From positions 1,348,842 to 1,412,841 of the forward strand of contig NZ_HE978634.1 of NCBI RefSeq assembly GCF_000312045.1: a stretch of 64,000 bases of DNA, given 5' to 3'. Origin of the DNA: Noviherbaspirillum massiliense JC206. GTDB lineage: Bacteria; Pseudomonadota; Gammaproteobacteria; Burkholderiales; Burkholderiaceae_D. Positions 1 through 8,252 of the stretch are shown here, in pieces. Made by a program: the position numbers and the translations under genes. Every line of letters begins with the position of its first letter. Position 1 is the first letter of the stretch. The notes beneath the pieces are model-generated. The model saw only the letters and a list, made by a program, of their open reading frames with translations, was not told the DNA's origin and ran no database searches.

Positions 1-1172
<1,172 letters not shown>

Positions 1173-1383
1173 GGGCGTCTCCTTCTTGTTGGATTGAGTA
1201 TCGTCAAGGTCGGCTGGTGACGCTAAGTATTGCTAGGCAGTATGTTGTCGTTTTGATCAAACTCAAGGGAAGGAACTTTGACAAGGGCACTATTTCATGA
1301 CTCGCCAGCCACCCATGTTTTGCTCGATTCATGCCGCCAAGCAAGGGGAACAGGCGATCTGGGAAATCCAATGGAGGGAGGTC

Positions 1384-1638
1384 GTGGTGCAGTCGCTCGA
1401 GAAAATCAAACAACTTATTGCCGATACATTGGGACTGGGGAGCCGCAGTGCAGCAATGCATGCCGACACGCCATTGCTGGGCCATCTTCCCGAGCTGGAT
1501 TCCATGGCGGTGTTGAATCTGATTACCGCCATGGAAGACCGCTTCGGCATCATGCTGGAAGATGAAGACATCAGTGCGAGCGCGTTCCGTACGGTCGGCA
1601 GCCTCTCCGCGCTGGTCGATGCCAAGCTGGCGCAATGA
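1384..1638 (+). CDS. Acyl carrier protein of the exosortase A locus
   Basis: A small carrier that would hold an acyl or aminoacyl group as a phosphopantetheine thioester. The translation is 84 residues, the usual ACP size, and carries the attachment serine in ELDSMAVL at residue 40, followed by the acidic helix MEDRFGIMLED. The start is GTG at 1384 (or GTG 1387), since a GGAGGGAGG ribosome site lies directly upstream at 1373-1381; the longer upstream open frame has no such support. The stop overlaps the start of hydrolase 2 (ATGA at 1635-1638), so the genes are translationally coupled. The likely loading enzyme is the AMP-forming ligase at 44848-46455. Exosortase A loci usually contain such an ACP, but the cargo is not established. 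Confidence 0.85.
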   Translation: MVQSLEKIKQLIADTLGLGSRSAAMHADTPLLGHLPELDSMAVLNLITAMEDRFGIMLEDEDISASAFRTVGSLSALVDAKLAQ

Positions 1639-2474
1639 ATCGCGGACCACGTCCATCACCGGCGCAAGCCTTCTTCCTCGATGCAGCGCCCGGAAGGCGC
1701 TTCTGCCTTTATCATCCTCCGGCATCGAACCGGGAATGCGCCGGCGCATTCCTGTACGTTCACCCCTTCGGTGAAGAGATGAACCTGTCGCGAAGGATGG
1801 CTGCCATGCAGGCGCGCGCACTGGCCGACGCCGGCTTCGGCGTGCTGCAGATCGATCTTTACGGCTGCGGCGACAGCGACGGTGAACTGCGGGATGCCAG
1901 CTGGCAGATCTGGAAGCTGGATCTTGCTGCTGCGGCAGAGTGGCTTGCAAAGCATGTTGCGCCACCCATCTCCTTATGGGGCTTGCGCCTCGGCGCCACG
2001 CTTGCCCTGGATTTCGCCCGGGATGCGCAAGCAGGCCTTGATCGAATCCTGCTCTGGCAGCCAGTCGTCAACGGCAAGACCTTCATGACCCAGTTCCTGC
2101 GGCTTCGTCTCGCCGCCGACATGCTTGCTGCCGGCGACAGGCAGGAGCATCGGACTGCAGTCCCCGACTGCGAAGAGTTGATCGAAGTCGGCGGTTATGA
2201 ATTGTCGCAGACCCTCATTTCCGATATCTCCACCCGGGATTTTTCAAACCTCTCAGGAATAGGCTGCCCCGTACACTGGTTTGAGATCGTGCCTTCTGCA
2301 GACTTGAGAATACCTGCCGCACGCATGAGTATCATGCGCGCGTGGATGGATGCCGATGTCGAGCTTCATGTCCATAATGTGGCCGGCACACCGTTCTGGA
2401 CGGGCGCCGAGCCCGGCGGTTGCCCGCAGCTCATCGCCGCAACCACCGATGCCTTTGCCAGGGCGCTCGCATGA
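1635..2474 (+). CDS. Hydrolase 2, exosortase A system-associated (alpha/beta fold)
   Basis: A 279-residue alpha/beta-hydrolase-fold protein matching the exosortase-associated 'hydrolase 2' family (TIGR03101 type) by its order of motifs: YVHPFGEEMN near residues 41-50, LQIDLYGCGDSDGE near 71-84, and LWGLRLGA near 114-121. The last motif stands where a GxSxG nucleophile elbow belongs, but reads G-L-R-L-G with arginine at residue 118, so the classical serine is absent. It may be a non-catalytic partner, a chaperone-like subunit, or use another residue. It overlaps the ACP upstream and hydrolase 1 downstream, both by ATGA, which argues that the three products work together. Cytoplasmic: no signal peptide or membrane segment. 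Family assignment is firm; function is unknown. Confidence 0.88.
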   Translation: MNRGPRPSPAQAFFLDAAPGRRFCLYHPPASNRECAGAFLYVHPFGEEMNLSRRMAAMQARALADAGFGVLQIDLYGCGDSDGELRDASWQIWKLDLAAAAEWLAKHVAPPISLWGLRLGATLALDFARDAQAGLDRILLWQPVVNGKTFMTQFLRLRLAADMLAAGDRQEHRTAVPDCEELIEVGGYELSQTLISDISTRDFSNLSGIGCPVHWFEIVPSADLRIPAARMSIMRAWMDADVELHVHNVAGTPFWTGAEPGGCPQLIAATTDAFARALA

Positions 2475-3328
2475 GGTACGAGGATCGTGCCCTGTGTTTT
2501 TCCTGCGGTGACGAGCCCTTGTATGGCGTCCTCAGCATGCCGCAACATCCGCTGCCACGGGCGGTGGTGATTGTCGTCGGCGGACCGCAGTACCGAGCGG
2601 GAAGCCACAGGCAGTTCACCCTGATTGCACGCGGCCTCGCCATGCACGGCATTCCCGTCCTGCGCTTCGATTACCGCGGAATGGGGGACAGCGGGGGCGA
2701 TACCCGGACCTTCGAGAATGTGGGCGAGGACATTCACACCGCGGTGGACTGCCTGCTGCGTGAAGCGCCCTTCGTGCAGGAGGTGGTGCTCTGGGGCTTA
2801 TGCGACGGCGCGTCGGCCGCGCTGTTCTATGCTCACCGGGATGCGCGCATCTCCGGCCTAGTCCTTGTCAACCCATGGGTGAGGACGGACGCAGGAGCGG
2901 CGCAGACCTATCTGAAGCACTACTACCGCAATCGCTTTCTGGACGCGGCGCTGTGGAAGAAAATCGGGCGCGGCGAGTTTGACTACACGCTTGCTCTGCA
3001 ATCGTTTGGCCGGCTGGTCCGGAGTGCGCTGCAGGGAAGGGCCCGCGCAGCCACCGGCGATGTGCTTCCGCTGCCAGACAGGATGCTGGATGGCTTGCGC
3101 CGGTTTCAGGGAAGCGTGCTGGTTGTCCTGAGCGGAGACGATCTGACAGCACGCGAGTTTTCCGATCTCATGCGCGCCTCGGCCGGATGGCGAAGGCAGA
3201 TGCATTCTTCGCGCGTGCAGCGGTTCGAGTTGCGAGGCGCGAACCATACGTTTTCACGTCGGGAATGGCGTGAACAACTGCTCCAGCGGATGAGAGAGTG
3301 GCTCGGCATTGACGAAGCCATGTCCTGA
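2471..3328 (+). CDS. Hydrolase 1, exosortase A system-associated (alpha/beta fold)
   Basis: A 285-residue cytoplasmic alpha/beta hydrolase of the exosortase-associated 'hydrolase 1' family (TIGR03100 type). Visible landmarks are VVIVVGGPQYRAGSHRQF (oxyanion region, about 32-49), LRFDYRGMGDSGG (64-76), the elbow LWGLCDGAS (107-115) in which cysteine 111 replaces serine as presumed nucleophile, and a late GANHTFS histidine. ATG at 2471 was chosen because it overlaps the stop of hydrolase 2 (ATGA); the open frame extends further up but without a ribosome site. A thioesterase or acyltransferase role on the neighbouring ACP is plausible but is inference only. Confidence 0.88.
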   Translation: MRYEDRALCFSCGDEPLYGVLSMPQHPLPRAVVIVVGGPQYRAGSHRQFTLIARGLAMHGIPVLRFDYRGMGDSGGDTRTFENVGEDIHTAVDCLLREAPFVQEVVLWGLCDGASAALFYAHRDARISGLVLVNPWVRTDAGAAQTYLKHYYRNRFLDAALWKKIGRGEFDYTLALQSFGRLVRSALQGRARAATGDVLPLPDRMLDGLRRFQGSVLVVLSGDDLTAREFSDLMRASAGWRRQMHSSRVQRFELRGANHTFSRREWREQLLQRMREWLGIDEAMS

Positions 3329-3680
3329 CTCGAAAAGCAATTGCCAGTCATTTCCTCCTGAGCCCGTGTCCTGAATTTGGCACACCGCAGTCCTCCGATT
3401 CTCATCTTCTCCTTATCCCGTGGGATCGCCAGCGCGGTGTTTCCTGCGAAGCATCCCTCACGCCTCGATGCACTTCGGCCGACAGGCATGAACTTTCGCG
3501 CTTCATTTGCACCGCTAAAGTTTCGGCAATGTCTGCAACGGCATGGTGACCTGTCACTTTGATCGAGACCCTTGATGGAAGGGCTTGATAAGTGGAAATA
3601 AGTTAACAAATTTTTCGGGACTGAAATGAAAGGAAGCGATGTACGCGAATGAGAGATGACATTCTGCTTTCCATCGTCGC

Positions 3681-3698
3681 GTTGTAATTGGTTACAAC
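3681..3698. promoter_or_regulatory. Palindrome, 7-bp arms, possible operator
   Basis: GTTGTAA and TTACAAC are exact inverse complements separated by TTGG. It lies 118 bases before the TTG start of the lipoprotein gene, where a regulator could bind. No copy was found elsewhere in the window, so the regulator is unknown. Confidence 0.4.
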
Positions 3699-3770
3699 TT
3701 TCCACACGGATTGTCGGTCCTGAAAGGAACTTCCAGTTAGTCTGCATCTCGAAGAGTTGCTGAAAATTAT

Positions 3771-3794
3771 TGTTCTTGAGAAATATCAAGAACA
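3771..3794 (+). promoter_or_regulatory. Inverted repeat, 9-bp arms, just upstream of a ribosome site
   Basis: TGTTCTTGA and TCAAGAACA are perfect inverse complements around a six-base spacer. The element ends nine bases before the AGGGAG ribosome site of the lipoprotein gene at 3816, so it could be an operator or, if transcribed, a leader hairpin affecting translation. There is no following T-run, so it is not a typical terminator. Confidence 0.45.
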
Positions 3795-3815
3795 CCTTTT
3801 ACAGAGGGAGTTCAC

Positions 3816-6107
3816 TTGCCTAGTTCGCAATTCCATCGTCGCGCTCCCATGTCGATCTTCTCTACCTTGTGTGCCTCTGTATTGCTTGCAGCATGCGGCA
3901 CCAGTGCCGACAGCGGCACGAACGACACGACGGCCTACTCGTCACGAGGCGGGCAGGCGGGCGATGTGCAGCAGCCAGACAGTGGCTATCAGGATCAGGG
4001 TCCGGTGCCCGTTCCCGTCGGCGGCACAATCACGAACATCCGGGTAGCGAGCAGTGCCGCAGCCGACCGCACCAGCATTCCGATCACGTTTGGTCAGGTA
4101 TTTTCCAAAGGTGCGGTGGCACCAACGGATACGCTGGTCGGGAAACTGGATGACGGCAGCGTCCTTCCTCTCCAGCTCAATACCAAGGCAACGCATGCAG
4201 ACGGCTCGGTCCGCCATGCGGTGATCTCCGCGGTGCTCCCTGCGCTGTCTGCCGGACAGGCAAGGACGATCGTACTGACGAAAGGCGCAGGCAGTACGGG
4301 TCCGCAGGCCGGCGTGTCGCTCGACGCGCTGCTGAATGCTGGATTCACGGCAAGCGTCTCCGTCGATCTCGGCGGGCAAACCTATGCCGTGTCCGCCGAC
4401 GCGCTGCTGAAGTCCGGCGGCTACACGACCTGGATCTCCGGGCCGATTGCAGGTGAGTGGATGGTGTCCGCACCCATGAAGGATGCGCAGGGTAACGCCC
4501 ATCCGCACCTGTCGGCGCGTTTTGCCATCAGGGCCTATGCGGGACTGAGGAAGGCGAGGGTGGATGTCACGGTAGAAAACGACTGGGCCTATGAACCGAA
4601 CCCGCAGAATCTGACCTACGACGCACGCGTGCTTGTCGGTGGCCAGACCGCCTATTTCCGGAGCGGACTGAAGCATTTTCACCATGCCCGCTGGCGCAAG
4701 ACCCTCTGGTGGGGAGAAGCGCCGGAAGTGGAGTTGCAACACGACACGAGATATCTGATCGCATCGAGGGCAGTGCCGAACTACGATACGAGCGTGGTGG
4801 TATCAGCGGATGCGCTGGCCGACCTCGACAGGAACTGGAGCCAGTCGGACACCTCGCCCATGGGCGCCGGCATCGTCACGACCCACATGCCGACGACGGG
4901 CGGCCGCGGCGACATCGGCCCGCTGCCTCAGTGGGGTGCGATGTACCTGCTGAGCATGGACAGGCGGGCCAGGAAGGTCACGCTCGGTGTCGGCGATCTT
5001 GCGGGGAGTTGGCCGATCCACTACCGCGACAAGAATACCGGCCGGCCGGTCTCCCTGAACGATTATCCCTACATGACCTTGCTGGGGCGGGTTGGCGATA
5101 CCCGCAACCCGCAGACCGGCAAGTATGAATGGTTTCCCGACTGCAGCGGCGATTGCGACTCCATCCTGCATCCGGACAGCGCCCACCAGCCTTCGCTCGC
5201 CTACCTGCCGTATCTGGTGACCGGGGACTACTACTACCTGGAAGAACTGCACTTCTGGGCGAACTGGAACGTAGTGAGACAGAACCCCGAGTACCGTGGA
5301 TATGCGAAAGGACTGGTGAGGCCGGACGAGGTGCGTGCCCAGGCCTGGTCGCTGCGGACACTGGGCCATGCCGCGTACATCACGCCGGACGATCATCCGA
5401 TGAAGGAATACTTCAGCCGCCTGGTCGACAACAACCTCGACTGGTACAACGCAACCTTCAGCGAGGGCAATCCGAACAAGCTTGGCGTGATCGACGGTTC
5501 GGGTGATTTTTCGGGTCGGCCGGTGTATGAAACGACGCCCAATGGGGAGAATACCGGCATCTCTTCATGGATGGATGATTTCGTCACCTGGAGCGCAGGT
5601 CACCTTGCCGAGCTTGGCTTTACCAAGGCCCAGCCTTTCCTGGCATGGAAAGCCCGGTATCCGGTCTTGCGCATGACCGACCCCGGGTATTGCTGGATCG
5701 ACGGCGCACCTTATGTACTGGCGATCAGGCCGACGGCGAACTCGCCCGTGTACTCGACGATCGGCGAAGCCTATCGCGCCACCCTGCGCAAGCCGGACGG
5801 CTCGCCCCTCGTCAACAGCACCGGCGCGAAATACCTGGATCAGCCATGCGGCAGCCAGGCACAGGCGGACTGGCTGACGCAGGACGACCGGGACCATGGC
5901 CTGAATACACCGGCGTGGGTTGCGGGCCAGATGACCGGCTATGCGGACTCGCCCGCAGGTTTCCCATCCAACATGCAACCGGCCCTCGCCGTGGCGGCGA
6001 CATCGGGCATCCCGAACGCTGCCAATGCCTGGAACGTCTTCAGCAAACGATCGGTAAAACCGGATTACTCGGTGCAGCCGCAGTGGAACATCATCCCCAG
6101 GAATTAA
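3816..6107 (+). CDS. Large lipoprotein with RIFT-barrel-like N-terminus, possible polysaccharide lyase
   Basis: A 763-residue exported lipoprotein. The signal sequence ends in VLLAAC (lipidated cysteine 27). After a Gly/Ser/Pro-rich linker, residues of about 65-300 resemble the N-terminal RIFT barrel of PcRGLX/YetA-like proteins (IPITFGQVFSKGAV, then LKDGS-like and DGSVRHAV segments). The C-terminal part is rich in aromatic residues and resembles an (alpha/alpha) toroid as in several lyases (YLPYLVTGDYYYLEELHF, RAQAWSLRTLGHAAY). The start is TTG at 3816 with AGGGAG five bases upstream; an ATG at 3849 would also keep the lipobox but lacks a ribosome site. The location inside the polysaccharide locus suggests it trims or binds the exported glycan. 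The fold assignment is from recalled sequence patterns; enzymatic activity is inference. Confidence 0.7.
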   Translation: MPSSQFHRRAPMSIFSTLCASVLLAACGTSADSGTNDTTAYSSRGGQAGDVQQPDSGYQDQGPVPVPVGGTITNIRVASSAAADRTSIPITFGQVFSKGAVAPTDTLVGKLDDGSVLPLQLNTKATHADGSVRHAVISAVLPALSAGQARTIVLTKGAGSTGPQAGVSLDALLNAGFTASVSVDLGGQTYAVSADALLKSGGYTTWISGPIAGEWMVSAPMKDAQGNAHPHLSARFAIRAYAGLRKARVDVTVENDWAYEPNPQNLTYDARVLVGGQTAYFRSGLKHFHHARWRKTLWWGEAPEVELQHDTRYLIASRAVPNYDTSVVVSADALADLDRNWSQSDTSPMGAGIVTTHMPTTGGRGDIGPLPQWGAMYLLSMDRRARKVTLGVGDLAGSWPIHYRDKNTGRPVSLNDYPYMTLLGRVGDTRNPQTGKYEWFPDCSGDCDSILHPDSAHQPSLAYLPYLVTGDYYYLEELHFWANWNVVRQNPEYRGYAKGLVRPDEVRAQAWSLRTLGHAAYITPDDHPMKEYFSRLVDNNLDWYNATFSEGNPNKLGVIDGSGDFSGRPVYETTPNGENTGISSWMDDFVTWSAGHLAELGFTKAQPFLAWKARYPVLRMTDPGYCWIDGAPYVLAIRPTANSPVYSTIGEAYRATLRKPDGSPLVNSTGAKYLDQPCGSQAQADWLTQDDRDHGLNTPAWVAGQMTGYADSPAGFPSNMQPALAVAATSGIPNAANAWNVFSKRSVKPDYSVQPQWNIIPRN

Positions 6108-6175
6108 CCGCAAGCTTCGCACCGATTTCACCGAGCCCTGCAACAAACCCTTTCCCGCGCGTTTTCCCAGATGGT

Positions 6176-6191
6176 GCCGACTTCGGTCGGC
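6176..6191 (+). other. Short hairpin with TTCG loop
   Basis: GCCGAC-TTCG-GTCGGC forms a six-pair stem with a very stable tetraloop in the 155-base gap between the two lipoprotein genes. There is no T-run, so it may be an RNA-stability element between two cistrons rather than a terminator. Confidence 0.35.
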
Positions 6192-6262
6192 CCGTGGGGA
6201 GATCCGCAACATCTCCTGGCATCAGGACCAACCCACCTTCATTCACTTACGGAGAAACCGAA

Positions 6263-7807
6263 TTGGCTACACCAGTTAAATCAAGCTTCCATCGATCCGC
6301 AATTGCCGGCGCATGTTCTGCGCTGATTCTCGCCGCATGTGGTGGCGGGGGAGGGGGCGATGCAGGCTTGACCGATGCCACCGGCGCGACTGCGCTTGCA
6401 GCAAATGACAGCTACAGCGCTCCTGCATCGGAATCTGAGGCCACAGGTTCCCAGAACAATTCCACTCAGACCCAGGACTCGGCAGGCACTCCCGCCGCAT
6501 CCTCCGGAACGAATACCGGAACGACGTCAGGAAGCGCATCAGGGACGAAGCCGGGAACGACACCTGGCTCAACTTCAGGCACAACTTCGGGCACAACTTC
6601 AGGCACAACTTCGGGCACAACTTCGGGCACAACTTCGGGCACAACTTCGGGCACAACTTCGGGCACAACTTCGGGCACAACTTCGGGAACAAACTCCGGC
6701 ACGATTCTGAGCGTCGGGCCGGAGAAGAAATACGCCACGCCATGTCAGGCTTTTGCTTCTGCTCCCAACGGCGCCACCATCGAGATCGACGGGGCGGGAA
6801 GTTACTCGGGTGACGTGTGCGTGATTTCGGCAAGCAATCTGATCATCAGGGGCGTCAATGGTCGTCCGAAGATCGATGCTGCCGGACGCAACGCGGCGGG
6901 CAAGGGCACCTGGGTCGTGGGAGGCAAGGGCACCGTCATCGAGAATGTCGAGATGCTGGGCGCAAAGGTCCCGGACCGCAACGGCGCAGCGATACGGCTA
7001 GACGGTACCGACCTCACCGTGCGCAACAGCTTTCTCCACGACAACGAGAACGGAATCCTGACCAACAATGATGGCGTGAGCAACGTCCTCATCGAGAACA
7101 CCGAGTTCGGGCACAACGGTTCTGGCGACGGGTACACGCACAACCTGTACATCGGGAGCATCAACAGTCTCACCTTCCGCTACAACTATTCACATGACGC
7201 CAATGTCGGCCATAACCTGAAGTCGCGCGCCAAGGTCAACATGATTGCCTACAGCCGGTTCTCCAGCGGCGGGCCATCAAACTCCACCGCCAGCGGGCAG
7301 CCGAGCTATGAAATCGATCTGCCTTCCGGAGGCACCAGCTACGTGATCGGCAACGTCATCCAGCAGCCGGCGTCGAACCAGAACCCGACCATGCTCGCAT
7401 ATGGCGAAGAAGAGACTGCGAATCCCGGAAAGGACCTGTATGTCGTGAACAATACCTTCCTGAACGACGGCGCTTCCGGCACCTTCGTTCTCGTAGGTGG
7501 AACGGTCACGACCGCCGCCCTCATCCAGAACAATGTGTTCGCCGGGCCCGGCGCCGTGACCAACCAGTCGTCTGCGGTAAAGAAGACCAACTACCAGGCA
7601 GCGACGCCGGCATTCGTCAACCGGCAGAGCTACGACCTGAGGCCCGCTAGTGGAGCGCCCTTCGCGCATGCAGGCACCCAGCCCGGCACCTCCGTCGCCG
7701 GCGTCTCGCTCGTTCCGACCATGCAGTACGTACATGTGGCACGCGCCGAGGCAAGGCCCACAAGCAATCCGATCGACATCGGCGCCTACGCAGCGGCCCA
7801 GCCTTAA
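6263..7807 (+). CDS. Beta-helix lipoprotein with GTTS repeat linker
   Basis: A 514-residue lipoprotein, probably surface-exposed. The signal sequence ends in LILAAC followed by a glycine run. A disordered Ser/Thr/Gly linker contains about ten S-G-T-T units, then a right-handed parallel beta-helix of the pectate-lyase type occupies the rest (repeating short turns such as NLIIRGVNGRPKI, VIENVEMLGAKV, LTVRNSFLHDN, VLIENTEFGHNGSG). The C-terminus NPIDIGAY is typical of such helices. The start is TTG at 6263 with GGAG eight bases upstream; the much longer open frame overlapping the previous gene is not supported. It follows the other lipoprotein in the same direction, and both may bind or cleave the locus polysaccharide. 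Substrate and activity are unknown. Confidence 0.78.
   Translation: MATPVKSSFHRSAIAGACSALILAACGGGGGGDAGLTDATGATALAANDSYSAPASESEATGSQNNSTQTQDSAGTPAASSGTNTGTTSGSASGTKPGTTPGSTSGTTSGTTSGTTSGTTSGTTSGTTSGTTSGTTSGTTSGTNSGTILSVGPEKKYATPCQAFASAPNGATIEIDGAGSYSGDVCVISASNLIIRGVNGRPKIDAAGRNAAGKGTWVVGGKGTVIENVEMLGAKVPDRNGAAIRLDGTDLTVRNSFLHDNENGILTNNDGVSNVLIENTEFGHNGSGDGYTHNLYIGSINSLTFRYNYSHDANVGHNLKSRAKVNMIAYSRFSSGGPSNSTASGQPSYEIDLPSGGTSYVIGNVIQQPASNQNPTMLAYGEEETANPGKDLYVVNNTFLNDGASGTFVLVGGTVTTAALIQNNVFAGPGAVTNQSSAVKKTNYQAATPAFVNRQSYDLRPASGAPFAHAGTQPGTSVAGVSLVPTMQYVHVARAEARPTSNPIDIGAYAAAQP
6566..6697 (+). repeat. In-frame 12-bp tandem repeat (GGCACAACTTCR)
   Basis: Nine intact copies of the 12-mer run from 6578 to 6685, flanked by a degenerate copy on each side. 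Most end in G and one in A. Each copy adds four residues (G-T-T-S), so gain or loss by slippage changes only linker length and never the reading frame. Confidence 0.9.
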
Positions 7808-7830
7808 TCGCTTCTGCTGATGCTTTCATC

Positions 7831-7887
7831 GCGCCCATTCTCAGGGCGCGATGGATGTTGTTCCCGCCGCGCCCATTCTCGGGGCGC
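7831..7887 (+). terminator. Twin near-identical hairpins after the lipoprotein gene
   Basis: GCGCCC-ATTCTCA-GGGCGC at 7831-7849 and GCGCCC-ATTCTCG-GGGCGC at 7869-7887 are six-pair stems with seven-base loops that differ at one base. They sit 24 bases after the stop codon. There is no T-run, so they are either a factor-dependent terminator/3'-end stabiliser or a small repeat family. Confidence 0.45.
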
Positions 7888-7984
7888 ACCGCGATGCACA
7901 TCGCCTTCGAACAGCAGTATCCTGACCGGATTTGCGCCAATGTTCGCACCTGAACACGCGGTGATACATGAATCGGAATCCGAG

Positions 7985-8002
7985 TGTCGAGCTGTTTTAC
8001 AG
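7985..8002 (+). promoter_or_regulatory. Near-copy of the PEP-CTERM upstream element
   Basis: Reads TGTCGA-GCTGTT-TTACAG, one base off the TGTCGG-N6-TTACAG found before the three PEP-CTERM genes. It points toward the GMC oxidoreductase. The downstream GG (8058) and TTTGC (8069-8073) are 14 rather than 12 bases apart, so a sigma-54 promoter is not supported here. Confidence 0.45.
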
Positions 8003-8068
8003 TGCTCCCGGTTCTTCTCCCAACGATTCCCAATCGACGTGCTGTTGAAGTTGCGCCGGTTTCCCGGG

Positions 8069-8084
8069 TTTGCGATTTCGCAAA
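8069..8084. promoter_or_regulatory. Palindrome TTTGCGA-TT-TCGCAAA
   Basis: Seven-bp perfect arms around TT, 169 bases upstream of the GMC oxidoreductase start. It is a possible operator for an unidentified dimeric regulator; no second copy was noticed. Confidence 0.35.
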
Positions 8085-8252
8085 GATTTCGCTTTCGGCG
8101 GACATACACTCTTTGACGCGCAGATCCTGCGCAGATTCGATCCCCGCCCGCCAGACGGCTGGAACATTCCGCACCATGCAGTTCGTTGGGGCAACACCGC
8201 ATCTAACCACCAACAAGAACATGAAAAACAGAGACAGGGAAGGTATTCGGCC

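Larger units (their letters stand above)
3329..3815 (+). other. Intergenic region upstream of the lipoprotein genes
   Basis: 487 bases without a supported gene. It is AT-richer than its surroundings and holds two perfect inverted repeats listed separately (3681-3698 and 3771-3794), which suggests regulated transcription of the lipoprotein gene that follows. No -24/-12 promoter with correct spacing was found. A long reverse-strand open frame here has no ribosome site or recognisable protein and was not called. Confidence 0.6.
7808..8252 (+). other. Intergenic region before the GMC oxidoreductase
   Basis: 445 bases without a gene. It holds twin hairpins right after the beta-helix lipoprotein (7831-7849, 7869-7887), a near-copy of the PEP-CTERM upstream element (7985-8002) and a 16-base palindrome (8069-8084), each listed separately. 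No correctly spaced -24/-12 pair was found downstream of the element. Confidence 0.6.

Noticed and set aside
3106-3795. A 229-codon minus-strand open frame in the 3.3-3.8 kb region
   Set aside because: Overlaps hydrolase 1, no ribosome site, no known domain, and crosses the two palindromes.
6566-6697. The 12-bp array as a CRISPR
   Set aside because: Units are contiguous without spacers and keep one reading frame through a linker; it is a coding tandem repeat.
8058-8073. GG and TTTGC as sigma-54 promoter of the GMC gene
   Set aside because: Spacing is 14 bases, not 12.
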